Shown here in pieces: positions 33,688-42,526 of a stretch of 64,000 bases of DNA. Every line of letters starts with the position of its first letter. Position 1 is the stretch's first letter. The notes beneath the pieces are model-generated. The model was not told the origin of the DNA, made no database searches, and saw only the letters and a program-made list of their open reading frames with translations. Origin of the DNA: Flavobacterium panacagri (GTDB lineage: Bacteria; Bacteroidota; Bacteroidia; Flavobacteriales; Flavobacteriaceae); assembly GCF_030378165.1 (NCBI RefSeq), contig NZ_CP119766.1:1674001-1738000 (forward strand), written 5' to 3'. The translations under genes and the position numbers were made by a program.

Positions 33688-36237
33688 ATGAATGCATTTA
33701 TGATTTACCTGCCAATTGTTATGGCAGTTTTAGGATTACTTTTCATGGGAATAAAAAGGAGTTGGGTTTTAAAACAAGACGCCGGAGACGGTAAGATGAA
33801 AGAGATTTCAGATTACATCTACGAAGGAGCCTTAGCCTTCCTCAAAGCAGAATATAAGCTGTTAACCATATTTGTAATAATCGCCAGTTTAGCTTTGGCA
33901 GGAATTACTTTTATCCCAGGAGTTAAAACACATTTATTAATCGTAATTGCCTTTATTTTTGGTGCATTATTTTCTGCTTATGCCGGAAATATTGGAATGA
34001 AAATAGCAACTAAAACAAACGTTAGAACTACTCAGGCAGCACGTACTAGCCTGCCTCAGGCTTTAAAAGTGTCTTTTGGCGGAGGAACCGTAATGGGATT
34101 AGGTGTTGCAGGTTTAGCCGTTTTGGGACTGACAACTTTTTTTATAATCTTTTTTAATTTATTTTCTGGTGGAGTTTGGAAAGATACCGATACTATGACG
34201 GTTGTATTGGAAACTTTAGCAGGATTTTCATTAGGAGCTGAATCAATAGCCTTGTTTGCACGTGTTGGAGGAGGAATCTACACAAAAGCCGCCGATGTAG
34301 GTGCCGATTTAGTAGGAAAAGTCGAAGCGGGAATTCCAGAAGATGATCCGCGTAATCCGGCAACAATTGCAGATAACGTTGGAGATAACGTAGGCGATGT
34401 TGCTGGTATGGGAGCCGATTTATTCGGATCTTATGTGGCAACAGTTTTAGCAGCGATGGTTCTTGGAAATTATGTAATAAAAGATATGGGCGGAAGTATT
34501 AATGATGCTTTCGGCGGCATTGGGCCAATTTTACTTCCAATGGCAATTGCTGGTTTTGGAATTATATTTTCAATTATCGGGACACTTTTAGTAAAAATTT
34601 CAGATGATAATGCTAGAGAAGCTCAAGTACAGAAAGCATTAAATGTAGGAAACTGGGTTTCTATTGTTTTGACTGCTGTGGCTTGTTTCTTCTTAGTGCA
34701 ATATATGCTGCCAGAAACCATGCAGATGAGTTTCTTTGGAGAAGGATCTAAAGCGATTTCATCCATGCGTGTTTTTTATGCAACTTTGGTCGGATTAGTG
34801 GTTGGAGGAGCTATTTCTTCCGTAACAGAATATTATACAGGATTAGGTACAAAACCAGTATTAGCAATTGTTCAAAAATCATCTACGGGAGCAGGAACAA
34901 ACGTGATTGCAGGTTTGGCGACAGGAATGATCTCGACTTTTCCAACGGTATTGTTATTTGCTGTTGCCATTTGGATTTCTTACGCTTTAGCAGGATTTTA
35001 TGGAGTGGCATTGGCGGCTTCAGCGATGATGGCTACAACGGCAATGCAGTTAGCAATTGATGCTTTTGGGCCAATTTCTGATAACGCAGGAGGAATTGCG
35101 GAAATGAGCGAATTACCAAAAGAAGTTCGAACTAGAACCGATATTTTAGATTCTGTTGGAAACACAACGGCAGCAACAGGAAAAGGATTTGCTATCGCTT
35201 CTGCAGCCTTAACTTCATTAGCTTTATTTGCAGCTTATGTAACGTTTACAGGAATTGATGGAATCAATATTTTTAAAGCGCCAGTTTTAGCGATGCTATT
35301 TGTCGGAGGAATGATTCCTGTAGTTTTCTCTGCTTTAGCCATGAATTCTGTTGGAAAAGCAGCTATGGATATGGTGTACGAAGTTCGCCGCCAGTTCAAA
35401 GAAATTGCTGGAATTATGGAAGGAACTGGAAAACCAGAATATGGAAAATGTGTTGAAATTTCTACAAAAGCGGCTTTACGCGAAATGATGCTTCCAGGAA
35501 TTTTAACTATCGGATTTCCAATTTTAATTGTACTTATTGGGAAATTAGTTTATTCAGATAACAATCAGTTGATTGCTGAAATGCTAGGAGGATATATGGC
35601 TGGAGTTACCGTTTCGGGTGTTCTTTGGGCCGTTTTCCAAAACAACGCTGGGGGAGCTTGGGATAATGCTAAAAAATCTTTTGAAGCAGGGGTTCTGATT
35701 AATGGAGAAATGACATACAAAGGTTCAGATGCGCACAAAGCGGCGGTAACTGGAGATACAGTTGGAGATCCGTTTAAAGATACTTCAGGGCCATCAATGA
35801 ATATCTTAATCAAATTAACTTGTTTGATTGGATTGGTAATTGCTCCAATTTTAGGAGAAGGGCATGCTCCGTCAAATATTGCTTCTAAAGCTTCTTGCTG
35901 TGCAAAAACAGAAATGCATGCAGATGGATTTTCTAAATGTGGCGATATGTCCGGAATGACAAAAGAAGAGTGTATCAAAATGTGTAAGGAAAAAGGCTGT
36001 ACACCTGAAGAAACCGCTAAATGTTTGGCACATTTTGATAAAAATAGAAAACCGTACAAAAAAACGGACTGTTTTGATACTAGCAAATATGAGAAAAAAT
36101 CAGTTAGTGTTGAGGTTAAAAACATAAACGGAAAAACAACTGGAACCGTTACTAAAACAGAAAATGGTAAAACAACAACTGAAGTTTTTGAAGGAACAGA
36201 AGAAGAAGTTTTGGCAAAAGTCGAAGCAGCGAAATAG
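33688..36237 (+). CDS. hppA: Membrane-bound ion-pumping pyrophosphatase with Cys-rich C-terminal extension
   Basis: An 849-residue protein with about 16 membrane helices. PPi and Mg sites are DVGADLVGKVEAGIPEDDPR and NPATIADNVGDNVGDVAGMG, repeated as FGPISDNAGGIAEMSEL and GDTVGDPFKDTSGPS. GNTTAATGKGFA has Ala and Gly at the positions that mark potassium-dependent enzymes, so Na+ pumping is possible; H+ or Na+ cannot be decided here. After the last helix (IKLTCLIGLVIAPIL) comes an unusual tail of about 115 residues with eight cysteines. The ATG at 33688 (MNAFMIYLPIVM) is preferred over an upstream start in the ppa terminator. Confidence 0.95.
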   Translation: MNAFMIYLPIVMAVLGLLFMGIKRSWVLKQDAGDGKMKEISDYIYEGALAFLKAEYKLLTIFVIIASLALAGITFIPGVKTHLLIVIAFIFGALFSAYAGNIGMKIATKTNVRTTQAARTSLPQALKVSFGGGTVMGLGVAGLAVLGLTTFFIIFFNLFSGGVWKDTDTMTVVLETLAGFSLGAESIALFARVGGGIYTKAADVGADLVGKVEAGIPEDDPRNPATIADNVGDNVGDVAGMGADLFGSYVATVLAAMVLGNYVIKDMGGSINDAFGGIGPILLPMAIAGFGIIFSIIGTLLVKISDDNAREAQVQKALNVGNWVSIVLTAVACFFLVQYMLPETMQMSFFGEGSKAISSMRVFYATLVGLVVGGAISSVTEYYTGLGTKPVLAIVQKSSTGAGTNVIAGLATGMISTFPTVLLFAVAIWISYALAGFYGVALAASAMMATTAMQLAIDAFGPISDNAGGIAEMSELPKEVRTRTDILDSVGNTTAATGKGFAIASAALTSLALFAAYVTFTGIDGINIFKAPVLAMLFVGGMIPVVFSALAMNSVGKAAMDMVYEVRRQFKEIAGIMEGTGKPEYGKCVEISTKAALREMMLPGILTIGFPILIVLIGKLVYSDNNQLIAEMLGGYMAGVTVSGVLWAVFQNNAGGAWDNAKKSFEAGVLINGEMTYKGSDAHKAAVTGDTVGDPFKDTSGPSMNILIKLTCLIGLVIAPILGEGHAPSNIASKASCCAKTEMHADGFSKCGDMSGMTKEECIKMCKEKGCTPEETAKCLAHFDKNRKPYKKTDCFDTSKYEKKSVSVEVKNINGKTTGTVTKTENGKTTTEVFEGTEEEVLAKVEAAK

Positions 36238-36255
36238 TTATAAAATATGGGACAA

Positions 36256-36288
36256 AAACCCGACAGGTTTCAAAAACCTGTCGGGTTT
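36256..36288 (+). terminator. Strong hairpin after hppA
   Basis: AAACCCGACAGGTTT (36256-36270) and AAACCTGTCGGGTTT (36274-36288) form a perfect 15-bp stem with a CAA loop. A degenerate relative (CCCGACAAGTTTC...AATCTGTCG) lies at about 44793-44818, so this may be a dispersed repeat used as a terminator. Confidence 0.75.
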
Positions 36289-36310
36289 AATCTGTCTACG
36301 ATTCAATAAA

Positions 36311-36341
36311 AAAGCCTCTAAAAATTAATTTAGAGGCTTTT
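36311..36341. terminator. Terminator at the right-hand end of higBA, twin of 37098
   Basis: GCCTCTAAA-N7-TTTAGAGGC stem with A-run and T-run. Bases 36315-36341 are identical to 37102-37128. It marks the end of the higBA transcript on the minus strand. Confidence 0.85.
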
Positions 36342-36710
36342 TTATTGATTTAAAGTATATTCTTTAATTAAGGTTGAAGCTGGAATATGGAGTTTTTCAT
36401 TTAGAACTCTAATTTGCTTTATTGTTAAAGCTCTTTTTCGATTAAATAGTTCTGACACTCTCGAGCGACTATTTAAAATAACTCCTAAATCACAATCAGT
36501 TAATCCGTTTTGTTCCATCATAAACTTGATAGCTTCAATCGGATCAGGTTCGGGAATAGGATAATGAATCTCTTCATATTTTTCTATTAATGTAACTAGA
36601 ATATCGAGCTCATCTCCTTCAGGTGTATCAGGTTTTGCATCAAAAAGAGAATTAGCTCTTTCCAATGCTACATTATAATCTTGCTCTGTTTTTATTGGCT
36701 TTATATTCAT
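36342..36710 (-). CDS. higA: HigA-type antitoxin (HTH domain)
   Basis: A 122-residue protein. The N-terminal half is acidic and helical (PDTPEGDELDILVTLIEKYE) and the C-terminal half has an XRE-like helix-turn-helix (GLTDCDLGVILNSRSRVSEL then FNRKRALTIKQIRVLNEKL). This matches HigA antitoxins that bind the HigB RNase toxin and repress their own promoter. The gene follows higB with one base between them, in toxin-first order as usual for hig loci. Confidence 0.9.
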   Translation of the reverse strand: MNIKPIKTEQDYNVALERANSLFDAKPDTPEGDELDILVTLIEKYEEIHYPIPEPDPIEAIKFMMEQNGLTDCDLGVILNSRSRVSELFNRKRALTIKQIRVLNEKLHIPASTLIKEYTLNQ

Positions 36711-36711
36711 C

Positions 36712-37008
36712 TTACATGTTTTTTATGTCTATTAAATTATCGTATTCCTTATGTGTACCTATAAAAAGAATATATATAATTTGAGTTTCGTAATTAATCT
36801 TTACAATTAATCGATAATGATTGCCACAAATATTAAAAACTACTTTATTGTTGCCTACAAAATCGGCTGTGCCAAAAAGTGATTTTACATCATTTGAATT
36901 AGCAAAATTACTTTTATCAAATACTTGATACCAAGCTAATAATTGTTGTTTTGAATTTGGGAATCGTTCCCAAAAATGTTGCAACGTTCTTTTTGCTATT
37001 ATTCTCAT
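36712..37008 (-). CDS. higB: HigB-type mRNA interferase toxin
   Basis: A 98-residue basic protein of the HigB_toxin (RelE-like) family: MRIIAKRTLQHFWERFPNS, LLAWYQVFDKSNFAN, NDVKSLFGTADFVGNNKVVF and RLIVKINYETQIIYILFIGTH. Members cut mRNA on the ribosome; the conserved RLIVKI strand and the C-terminal FIGTHKEYD motif are present. First gene of the higBA unit, behind a promoter with an inverted repeat. Confidence 0.92.
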   Translation of the reverse strand: MRIIAKRTLQHFWERFPNSKQQLLAWYQVFDKSNFANSNDVKSLFGTADFVGNNKVVFNICGNHYRLIVKINYETQIIYILFIGTHKEYDNLIDIKNM

Positions 37009-37020
37009 ACTTTAATTATG

Positions 37021-37053
37021 CAAATATAATCATTTTTTCCCAAAACGGGAAAA
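37021..37053 (-). promoter_or_regulatory. higBA promoter with candidate HigA operator
   Basis: On the minus strand, TATATTTG (plus-strand 37021-37028) is the -7 box, 12 bases before the higB ATG. Just upstream, the inverted repeat TTTTCCC-N5-GGGAAAA (37035-37053) fills the spacer where RNA polymerase sits. A repressor bound there would block transcription, as expected for HigA autoregulation. Confidence 0.65.
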
Positions 37054-37097
37054 TTGCCTTTTTTATTGGTTATAAAAGTAAGAAAATATTTAAATAA

Positions 37098-37128
37098 AAA
37101 ACCTCTAAAAATTAATTTAGAGGCTTTT
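37098..37128. terminator. Terminator upstream of higBA, twin of 36311
   Basis: CCTCTAAA-N7-TTTAGAGG stem with flanking A and T runs; 27 bases are identical to the copy at 36315-36341 in the same orientation. It serves the dnk transcript that ends at 37159. Confidence 0.85.
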
Positions 37129-37158
37129 ATATTTTGTGTAAATGTGTGGAATTAGTGT

Positions 37159-37773
37159 TTAAAACAAACCGTTCAATTCAGCATCAATTCTATTAATGAT
37201 ATCTCCTAAATCTTCAGGATTATCAACGAAATTGATATTATCAACATCAATAATTAATAATCTTCCTTTAGTATAAGTCTGAATCCAAGCCTCGTATCTT
37301 TCGTTCAAACGGCTCAAATAATCAATAGAAATTGAGTTTTCGTATTCACGTCCGCGTTTGTGAATCTGCCCAACCAAATTAGGAATAGAACTTCTTAAAT
37401 AAATCAATAAATCGGGTGCTTTTACCAACGATTCCATTAGCTCAAATAATGATGTATAATTTTCAAAATCGCGATTTGTCATTAATCCCATTGCATACAA
37501 ATTGGGAGCAAAAATGTGAGCATCTTCGTAAATCGTTCTGTCCTGAATGATTTTTTTTCCGCTCTCGCGGATTTGCTGCACTTGACGGAAACGGCTGTTT
37601 AAGAAATAGATCTGAAGATTAAATGACCAGCGCTCCATTTGATGGTAAAAATCATCTAGATACGGATTATCAACAACATCTTCATAATGAGGTTCCCATT
37701 TAAAATGTTTGGCTAATAACTTGGTCAGAGTGGTTTTTCCTGCGCCTATGTTTCCTGCTATTGCTATGTGCAT
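37159..37773 (-). CDS. Deoxynucleoside kinase
   Basis: A 204-residue P-loop kinase of the dNK family. HIAIAGNIGAGKTTLTKLLA is the Walker A motif, WEPHYEDVVDNPYLDDFY the substrate region, IQDRTIYEDAHIFAPNL the DRS-like motif and KRGREYENSISIDYLSRLNE the lid region. It phosphorylates deoxynucleosides for salvage; base specificity cannot be read here. Its ATG overlaps the stop of the upstream gene by one base (TAATG), so translation is coupled. Confidence 0.92.
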   Translation of the reverse strand: MHIAIAGNIGAGKTTLTKLLAKHFKWEPHYEDVVDNPYLDDFYHQMERWSFNLQIYFLNSRFRQVQQIRESGKKIIQDRTIYEDAHIFAPNLYAMGLMTNRDFENYTSLFELMESLVKAPDLLIYLRSSIPNLVGQIHKRGREYENSISIDYLSRLNERYEAWIQTYTKGRLLIIDVDNINFVDNPEDLGDIINRIDAELNGLF

Positions 37774-38588
37774 TACGGTGTTACGATTTTATAATTGGAA
37801 ATATCTGTAGCTGTAAAAATAGATAAAATTTGGTCTTTGTAATAAAAATTGTCAAAGGTTTTTTCTAAAATTTTAATCTCAGAAATTACATCTGAATTTG
37901 ATTTATTAAACCCTTTAAAGTGCAATATATTGTCTTTACTGAAAATATATTGTGAAGAACTTATCAGTTCAATTTTATCAAAATCAGGAATTTTTCCATT
38001 TGAAGTGATTTTTCCGAAAATATCACATGAAAACCAGTTGTTATTTTTATCAATCCAGTTAAATGTATTGAAATCGGTTTGGTAAGACTTAATAGTTTCT
38101 GTCAGTGGAATCGAAACAGTTTTGTATTCATTTTTTAAATAATCAAAAAGACCAATCTGTTGATTTAAAGTGTTGTAGATCCATAACTGGTTTTGCGTTG
38201 ACATTCCAATCGCATCAGCTACAATTGGTGTTGCGCTCTGAGAAAAATTAATCTCTGTCATTTTATTTAATTGATTATCTAATAAAATAACACTATTGAA
38301 ATCTTCATAAAACAACACTATTTTTAACGGATTTTGCAGATCAACTTTTGTTATTTTTCCTAGAGAAACATTTTTATATTCAAAAAGTTCAATTCCTTTG
38401 GTTTTGCTAAAAACATTATTCTTTATCTGATAAGAATAACCAAACGAGTCATAGCCTAAAAACTCATCGGAATTGTTTTTATACTGGGATAGTAATGTTG
38501 GAGTAATGTTTGAATCCTGTGCAAGCAGTGCATTCGAAGTGCATAAAACAAATAAATAGAATAAAAAATGTTGCACTGTTTTTGGCAT
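37773..38588 (-). CDS. Secreted protein of unknown function coupled to the deoxynucleoside kinase
   Basis: A 271-residue protein with signal peptide MPKTVQHFLFYLFVLCTSNA, cut near LLAQ. The rest is beta-rich, with repeated blocks such as NQLWIYNTLNQQIGLFDYLK and NTFNWIDKNNNWFSCDIFGK that suggest a small propeller. No family is recognised. Its stop overlaps the kinase start by one base, which ties the two genes in expression, yet one acts outside and one inside the cytoplasm. The upstream region has no clear promoter match. Confidence 0.75.
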   Translation of the reverse strand: MPKTVQHFLFYLFVLCTSNALLAQDSNITPTLLSQYKNNSDEFLGYDSFGYSYQIKNNVFSKTKGIELFEYKNVSLGKITKVDLQNPLKIVLFYEDFNSVILLDNQLNKMTEINFSQSATPIVADAIGMSTQNQLWIYNTLNQQIGLFDYLKNEYKTVSIPLTETIKSYQTDFNTFNWIDKNNNWFSCDIFGKITSNGKIPDFDKIELISSSQYIFSKDNILHFKGFNKSNSDVISEIKILEKTFDNFYYKDQILSIFTATDISNYKIVTP

Positions 38589-38731
38589 AAGAAATTGATT
38601 TACAAGAATACCAAATTACAAAAAACTAGCGTTAGAAATTCATTTTTAGTCTTTAAACCTTTTATAAGTCTAATAGTCTAAAAAATAGGCGATTCTATCT
38701 ATGTACAGAACGTATTAATATATTTAATTTT

Positions 38732-38759
38732 TTGAATCTTAAAATAAATAATACATTTG
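38732..38759 (+). promoter_or_regulatory. Promoter of the GLPGLI-TonB operon
   Basis: TTG (38732-38734), a 17-base spacer and TACATTTG (38752-38759) match the Bacteroidota consensus. Confidence 0.75.
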
Positions 38760-38762
38760 AAT

Positions 38763-38782
38763 GTAAGTTTTTTCGAACTTAC
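38763..38782 (+). promoter_or_regulatory. Inverted repeat at the start of the GLPGLI mRNA
   Basis: GTAAGTT-TTTTCG-AACTTAC, a perfect 7-bp inverted repeat directly after the -7 box. It is either an operator covering the transcription start or a hairpin at the 5' end of the mRNA. Confidence 0.5.
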
Positions 38783-38802
38783 TCACTTTTAAAGTAAATA
38801 AA

Positions 38803-39687
38803 ATGAGAAAGATATTTTTTTATATGACATTGATGCTTGCAGGTACTCAAATTCAAGCTCAAAAAGATTTTCAGGGAATGGCTGTTTATGAGTCAAAAAC
38901 GCAGGCGCCTAAATTTGAAATGCGTGGCAATAGAGATATTACACCAGAAATGCAGAAGAGCATGGAAGAACGTATGAAAAAAATGCTTGAAAAAACATTC
39001 ATTTTAAATTTCGATAAATCGGCATCTATTTATAAAGAAGAAGAAAAATTGGAAGCTCCAGGACAGCAGCAAGGCGGTTTTCGTGTCATGTTTGGTTCGC
39101 TTACCGGAGGAGGCGGAACTTTTTATAAAGACGTAAAATTAAAATCGTATACAGTTGACAAGGAATTTATGGGCAAGGAATTTCTTGTGGTAGATTCTCT
39201 TCCAAAACTAGACTGGAAATTGGAGCAGGAAACCAAACAAATTGGCGGTTACAATTGTTACAAGGCAACTGCAGTAAAACAAGCCAGTAAGACCGATTTC
39301 AGAAACTTCAGACCTAAGAATAATGATGATAAAAAGGATGAGGCTAAAAAGACTTCTGGAGATACAAAAACCAATTTTGCAGACAATTTTGAGATTCCAA
39401 AAGAAATTGTGGTAACAGCTTGGTATACACCAGAAATTCCAGTTAATCAAGGTCCTGAGAATTATTGGGGACTTCCTGGTTTAATCTTAGAGATAAACGA
39501 TGGAACAACGACTATTTTATGTTCTAAAGTGGTTTTGAATGCAAAAGATAAAGTGGAAATCAAACCTTCTAAAAAAGGAAAAGTAATTTCTCAGAAAGAA
39601 TATGATGAAACGGTAATTAAAAAAATGGAGGAATTTAGAGAAATGAACCGAGGTCGTGCAGGTGGACCACCTCCAATGGGAAGATAA
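38803..39687 (+). CDS. GLPGLI family protein
   Basis: A 294-residue exported protein with signal peptide MRKIFFYMTLMLAGTQIQAQ. The family signature is seen as NYWGLPGLILEINDG, preceded by VVTAWYTPEIPVNQGPE. The C terminus is short, Gly/Pro-rich (RGRAGGPPPMGR). GLPGLI proteins are common in Bacteroidota, often beside TonB receptors, and their function is unknown; a link to metal or peptide uptake has been suggested but not shown. First gene of an operon with the receptor at 39747. Confidence 0.92.
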   Translation: MRKIFFYMTLMLAGTQIQAQKDFQGMAVYESKTQAPKFEMRGNRDITPEMQKSMEERMKKMLEKTFILNFDKSASIYKEEEKLEAPGQQQGGFRVMFGSLTGGGGTFYKDVKLKSYTVDKEFMGKEFLVVDSLPKLDWKLEQETKQIGGYNCYKATAVKQASKTDFRNFRPKNNDDKKDEAKKTSGDTKTNFADNFEIPKEIVVTAWYTPEIPVNQGPENYWGLPGLILEINDGTTTILCSKVVLNAKDKVEIKPSKKGKVISQKEYDETVIKKMEEFREMNRGRAGGPPPMGR

Positions 39688-39746
39688 ATTTATAAAATTC
39701 CAATCCCGAAGCTTCGAGATAAACGCCAAATTCCAATGTTCTGATA

Positions 39747-42434
39747 ATGAATAAAACACTTTTTATTTTCGCCTTACTTTTTACTTCTATATGCTTTTCT
39801 CAAAGTGTTCGTTTTGACGGTTTGATTCAGGATGAACAGAAAAATCCGTTAGAAATGGCCAATATTATGGCGATTAATAATGGTACAAAAGCAATGGATT
39901 CTTATGGAATTACCAATGATAAAGGAAAATTTCAGCTGACTTTAAAACCAAATACTTCTTATACCATTAAAGTAAGTTATTTGGGTATGAAATCTAAAGA
40001 TATTGCAGTAGCAACTAAAACCGAAAACATGACTCAAAATGTGGTTTTGGATGGTACAGGAATTGAATTAGAAGGTGTTGAAATCGTTCGCGAAATGCCT
40101 GTTTCAATAAAAGGAGATACAATTGTTTACAACGCAGATTCATTCAAATCTGGAACAGAGAAAAAACTCGAAGATGTGCTTAAAAAACTTCCAGGAGTTG
40201 AAGTTAATGCTGATGGAGAGATTGAAGTGGAAGGAAAAAAAGTCAGTAAATTAATGGTGGAAGGCAAGGACTTTTTTGACGGAGATACCAAATTAGGCGT
40301 TAAAAATATTCCAGCAGATGCTATTGATAAAGTTCAGGTTTTAAGAAATTATAATGAAGTAAGCCAATTAAAAGGTCTAGAAAACGATCAGGATAATGTG
40401 GCAATGAATATTAAACTGAAAGAAGGTAAAAAGAACTTTTGGTTTGGAGACGTGACCGCCGGAACTGGAGTTGCTGAGCTAGACAGTCGTTATATTATTA
40501 ATCCAAAATTGTTTTATTACAGTCCAAAATACAGCATCAATTTAATTACGAATTTTAATAATATTGGCGAACTGCCTTTAACGGCTCAAGATTATTTTAA
40601 ATTCACTGGCGGATTCAAAAATCTAATGAAAAAAGGAGGAAGCAATTTTAATGTTTCTTCTAATGATTTAGGAATTTCACTTTTGAGAAATAACAGAGCG
40701 AAAGAAATTGAAACCAAATTTGGTGCAACAAACTTTGCTTATTCCGTTAATAAAGCTTGGAATTTAAGTGGTTTTGGAATTCTTTCAACTTCAAAAACTC
40801 AATTAGAAACCAAATCTCAGACCACGATTTTAGATTCTGGAGATCAGCAGAAACGTGACGAAAATACAAGTCAAAAGAATAATTTAGGTCTTTTTAAATT
40901 AAGTTCAACCTATAAACCAAGTGATAAATTTCAGTTTGATTATGACATCTTAACGAAATTGACCAAACAAGAAGAATATTCAGATTTGTTTAGAGAGCAG
41001 ATTGTTCAGAATGTTGCTACTTCAGAAGATATTTTTACAACTAAAAAACAAGATCCGACCTCTTTTAATCAGAATTTGAATTTGTATTATACGCAAAGTG
41101 CTAAAAATATTTTTGCTTTTGAAATGCAGCATTTGTATCAGGACGAAAATCCATTTTATAATGCTAATTTACAGACGCTTCCTTTTGCCTTGTCAGGATA
41201 TGATGCTACGCAGTCTAGAAACGATTACAATCAGAATCGTTTTGTAAAAACGAATAAACTGGATGCTAAACTGGATTACTATTATATGGTAACACCAAAA
41301 AGCAACTTAAATATTACAGTAGGAAATACGTATTCTTATCAAAACTTCAACTCTCACATTTTTCAAATGCTGGATAATGGAGACAGAAATGATTTGAATA
41401 ATTCAGAGAATAATAATGACGTAGATTACCAATTTAATGATGCTTTTGTAGGTTTTCATTATAAAATTCTAACAGGAAAATTTACTTTAACGCCTGGTGT
41501 AAGTCTGCACACATATCAAATGACAAACGGACAGGAAGGAACAGATTATTCTCAAAGTTTTACCAAAGTTTTACCTGATTTCTTTGCTTTATATCAAATC
41601 AAAAAATCGGAGACATTGACCTATAATTTCTCCTTGACCAATGATTTTACTGATATTAATCAATTGGCAACAGGTTATGTTTTGTCTGATTACAGCAGTT
41701 TATTTCATGGAAATCGCTATTTAGAAAATGCCACTTCGCAAGTGCATTCGCTTCGTTATTTCAAATATAATATGTTCAATTTTGAGAATATTTTCGCGAA
41801 TGCAACCTACACCAGAAAAGTAGATGCTATTAAAACACAAGCTGATTTTGACGGAATTAATCAGTCTTCAGTTCCTTATAATTCTAATTTGGCTGATGAA
41901 ACTTTTTCGGGAATGGGAGCTTACGGACGTTCGTTTTTGAAAAACTACAAGGCCTCTATAAATGCAAGTTTAAATTGGTCAAAATTCAACAATATTCAAA
42001 ATGAGGAGTTAAGAACGACCGAAAGTTTTGTACAGAGTTATACGATTAGAGCTTCGACAAATTACAAAAAGCTTCCAAATATCGAATTTGGATACAATCT
42101 TTTGATTAATAAATACAGTGGTTCTACTTTTTATACGGATAAACCATTTGCCAAATTAGATTACTATTTCTTGGATAGTTTTTCTTTTGTTTCGGAGTAT
42201 GAATTCTATCATTATTATAATGGAGATAAATCTGTTGATAATGAATATGATTTCTTAAGTGCGAGTTTAATTTATCAGAAGAAAAACAGTAAATGGGAAT
42301 ACAAAATATCAGCAACAAACTTGCTAAACACAAGATATTTGAACGACGATAATTTTACGCAGTTCTCGACAAGGGTTTCGCAATATACCGTTCAGCCTCG
42401 TTACATTATCTTTTCGATGAAATACAATTTATAA
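39747..42434 (+). CDS. TonB-dependent receptor with carboxypeptidase-like N-terminal domain
   Basis: An 895-residue outer membrane protein: signal peptide MNKTLFIFALLFTSICFSQS, carboxypeptidase-regulatory-like domain (about residues 22-105, NPLEMANIMAINNGTKAMDS), a plug with KLEDVLKKLPGVEVNADGEI and GKDFFDGDTKLGVKNIPADA, and a barrel ending in YIIFSMKYNL. This layout is common among GLPGLI-linked receptors. The ligand is unknown. It follows the GLPGLI gene by 59 bases, which include two ATTCCAA units like those in other spacers. Confidence 0.9.
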   Translation: MNKTLFIFALLFTSICFSQSVRFDGLIQDEQKNPLEMANIMAINNGTKAMDSYGITNDKGKFQLTLKPNTSYTIKVSYLGMKSKDIAVATKTENMTQNVVLDGTGIELEGVEIVREMPVSIKGDTIVYNADSFKSGTEKKLEDVLKKLPGVEVNADGEIEVEGKKVSKLMVEGKDFFDGDTKLGVKNIPADAIDKVQVLRNYNEVSQLKGLENDQDNVAMNIKLKEGKKNFWFGDVTAGTGVAELDSRYIINPKLFYYSPKYSINLITNFNNIGELPLTAQDYFKFTGGFKNLMKKGGSNFNVSSNDLGISLLRNNRAKEIETKFGATNFAYSVNKAWNLSGFGILSTSKTQLETKSQTTILDSGDQQKRDENTSQKNNLGLFKLSSTYKPSDKFQFDYDILTKLTKQEEYSDLFREQIVQNVATSEDIFTTKKQDPTSFNQNLNLYYTQSAKNIFAFEMQHLYQDENPFYNANLQTLPFALSGYDATQSRNDYNQNRFVKTNKLDAKLDYYYMVTPKSNLNITVGNTYSYQNFNSHIFQMLDNGDRNDLNNSENNNDVDYQFNDAFVGFHYKILTGKFTLTPGVSLHTYQMTNGQEGTDYSQSFTKVLPDFFALYQIKKSETLTYNFSLTNDFTDINQLATGYVLSDYSSLFHGNRYLENATSQVHSLRYFKYNMFNFENIFANATYTRKVDAIKTQADFDGINQSSVPYNSNLADETFSGMGAYGRSFLKNYKASINASLNWSKFNNIQNEELRTTESFVQSYTIRASTNYKKLPNIEFGYNLLINKYSGSTFYTDKPFAKLDYYFLDSFSFVSEYEFYHYYNGDKSVDNEYDFLSASLIYQKKNSKWEYKISATNLLNTRYLNDDNFTQFSTRVSQYTVQPRYIIFSMKYNL

Positions 42435-42526
42435 GAAGATTTGGCTGAATTTTAGAGAGTAAGACATTTAATTTAAATAAGAATGGAATATCTTTACGTC
42501 AATATTAACAGCCAAATTTTTATATT

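Noticed and set aside
35565..36125. A 186-codon minus-strand ORF
   Set aside because: It is antisense to hppA; the reading frame stays open because of codon bias on the coding strand.
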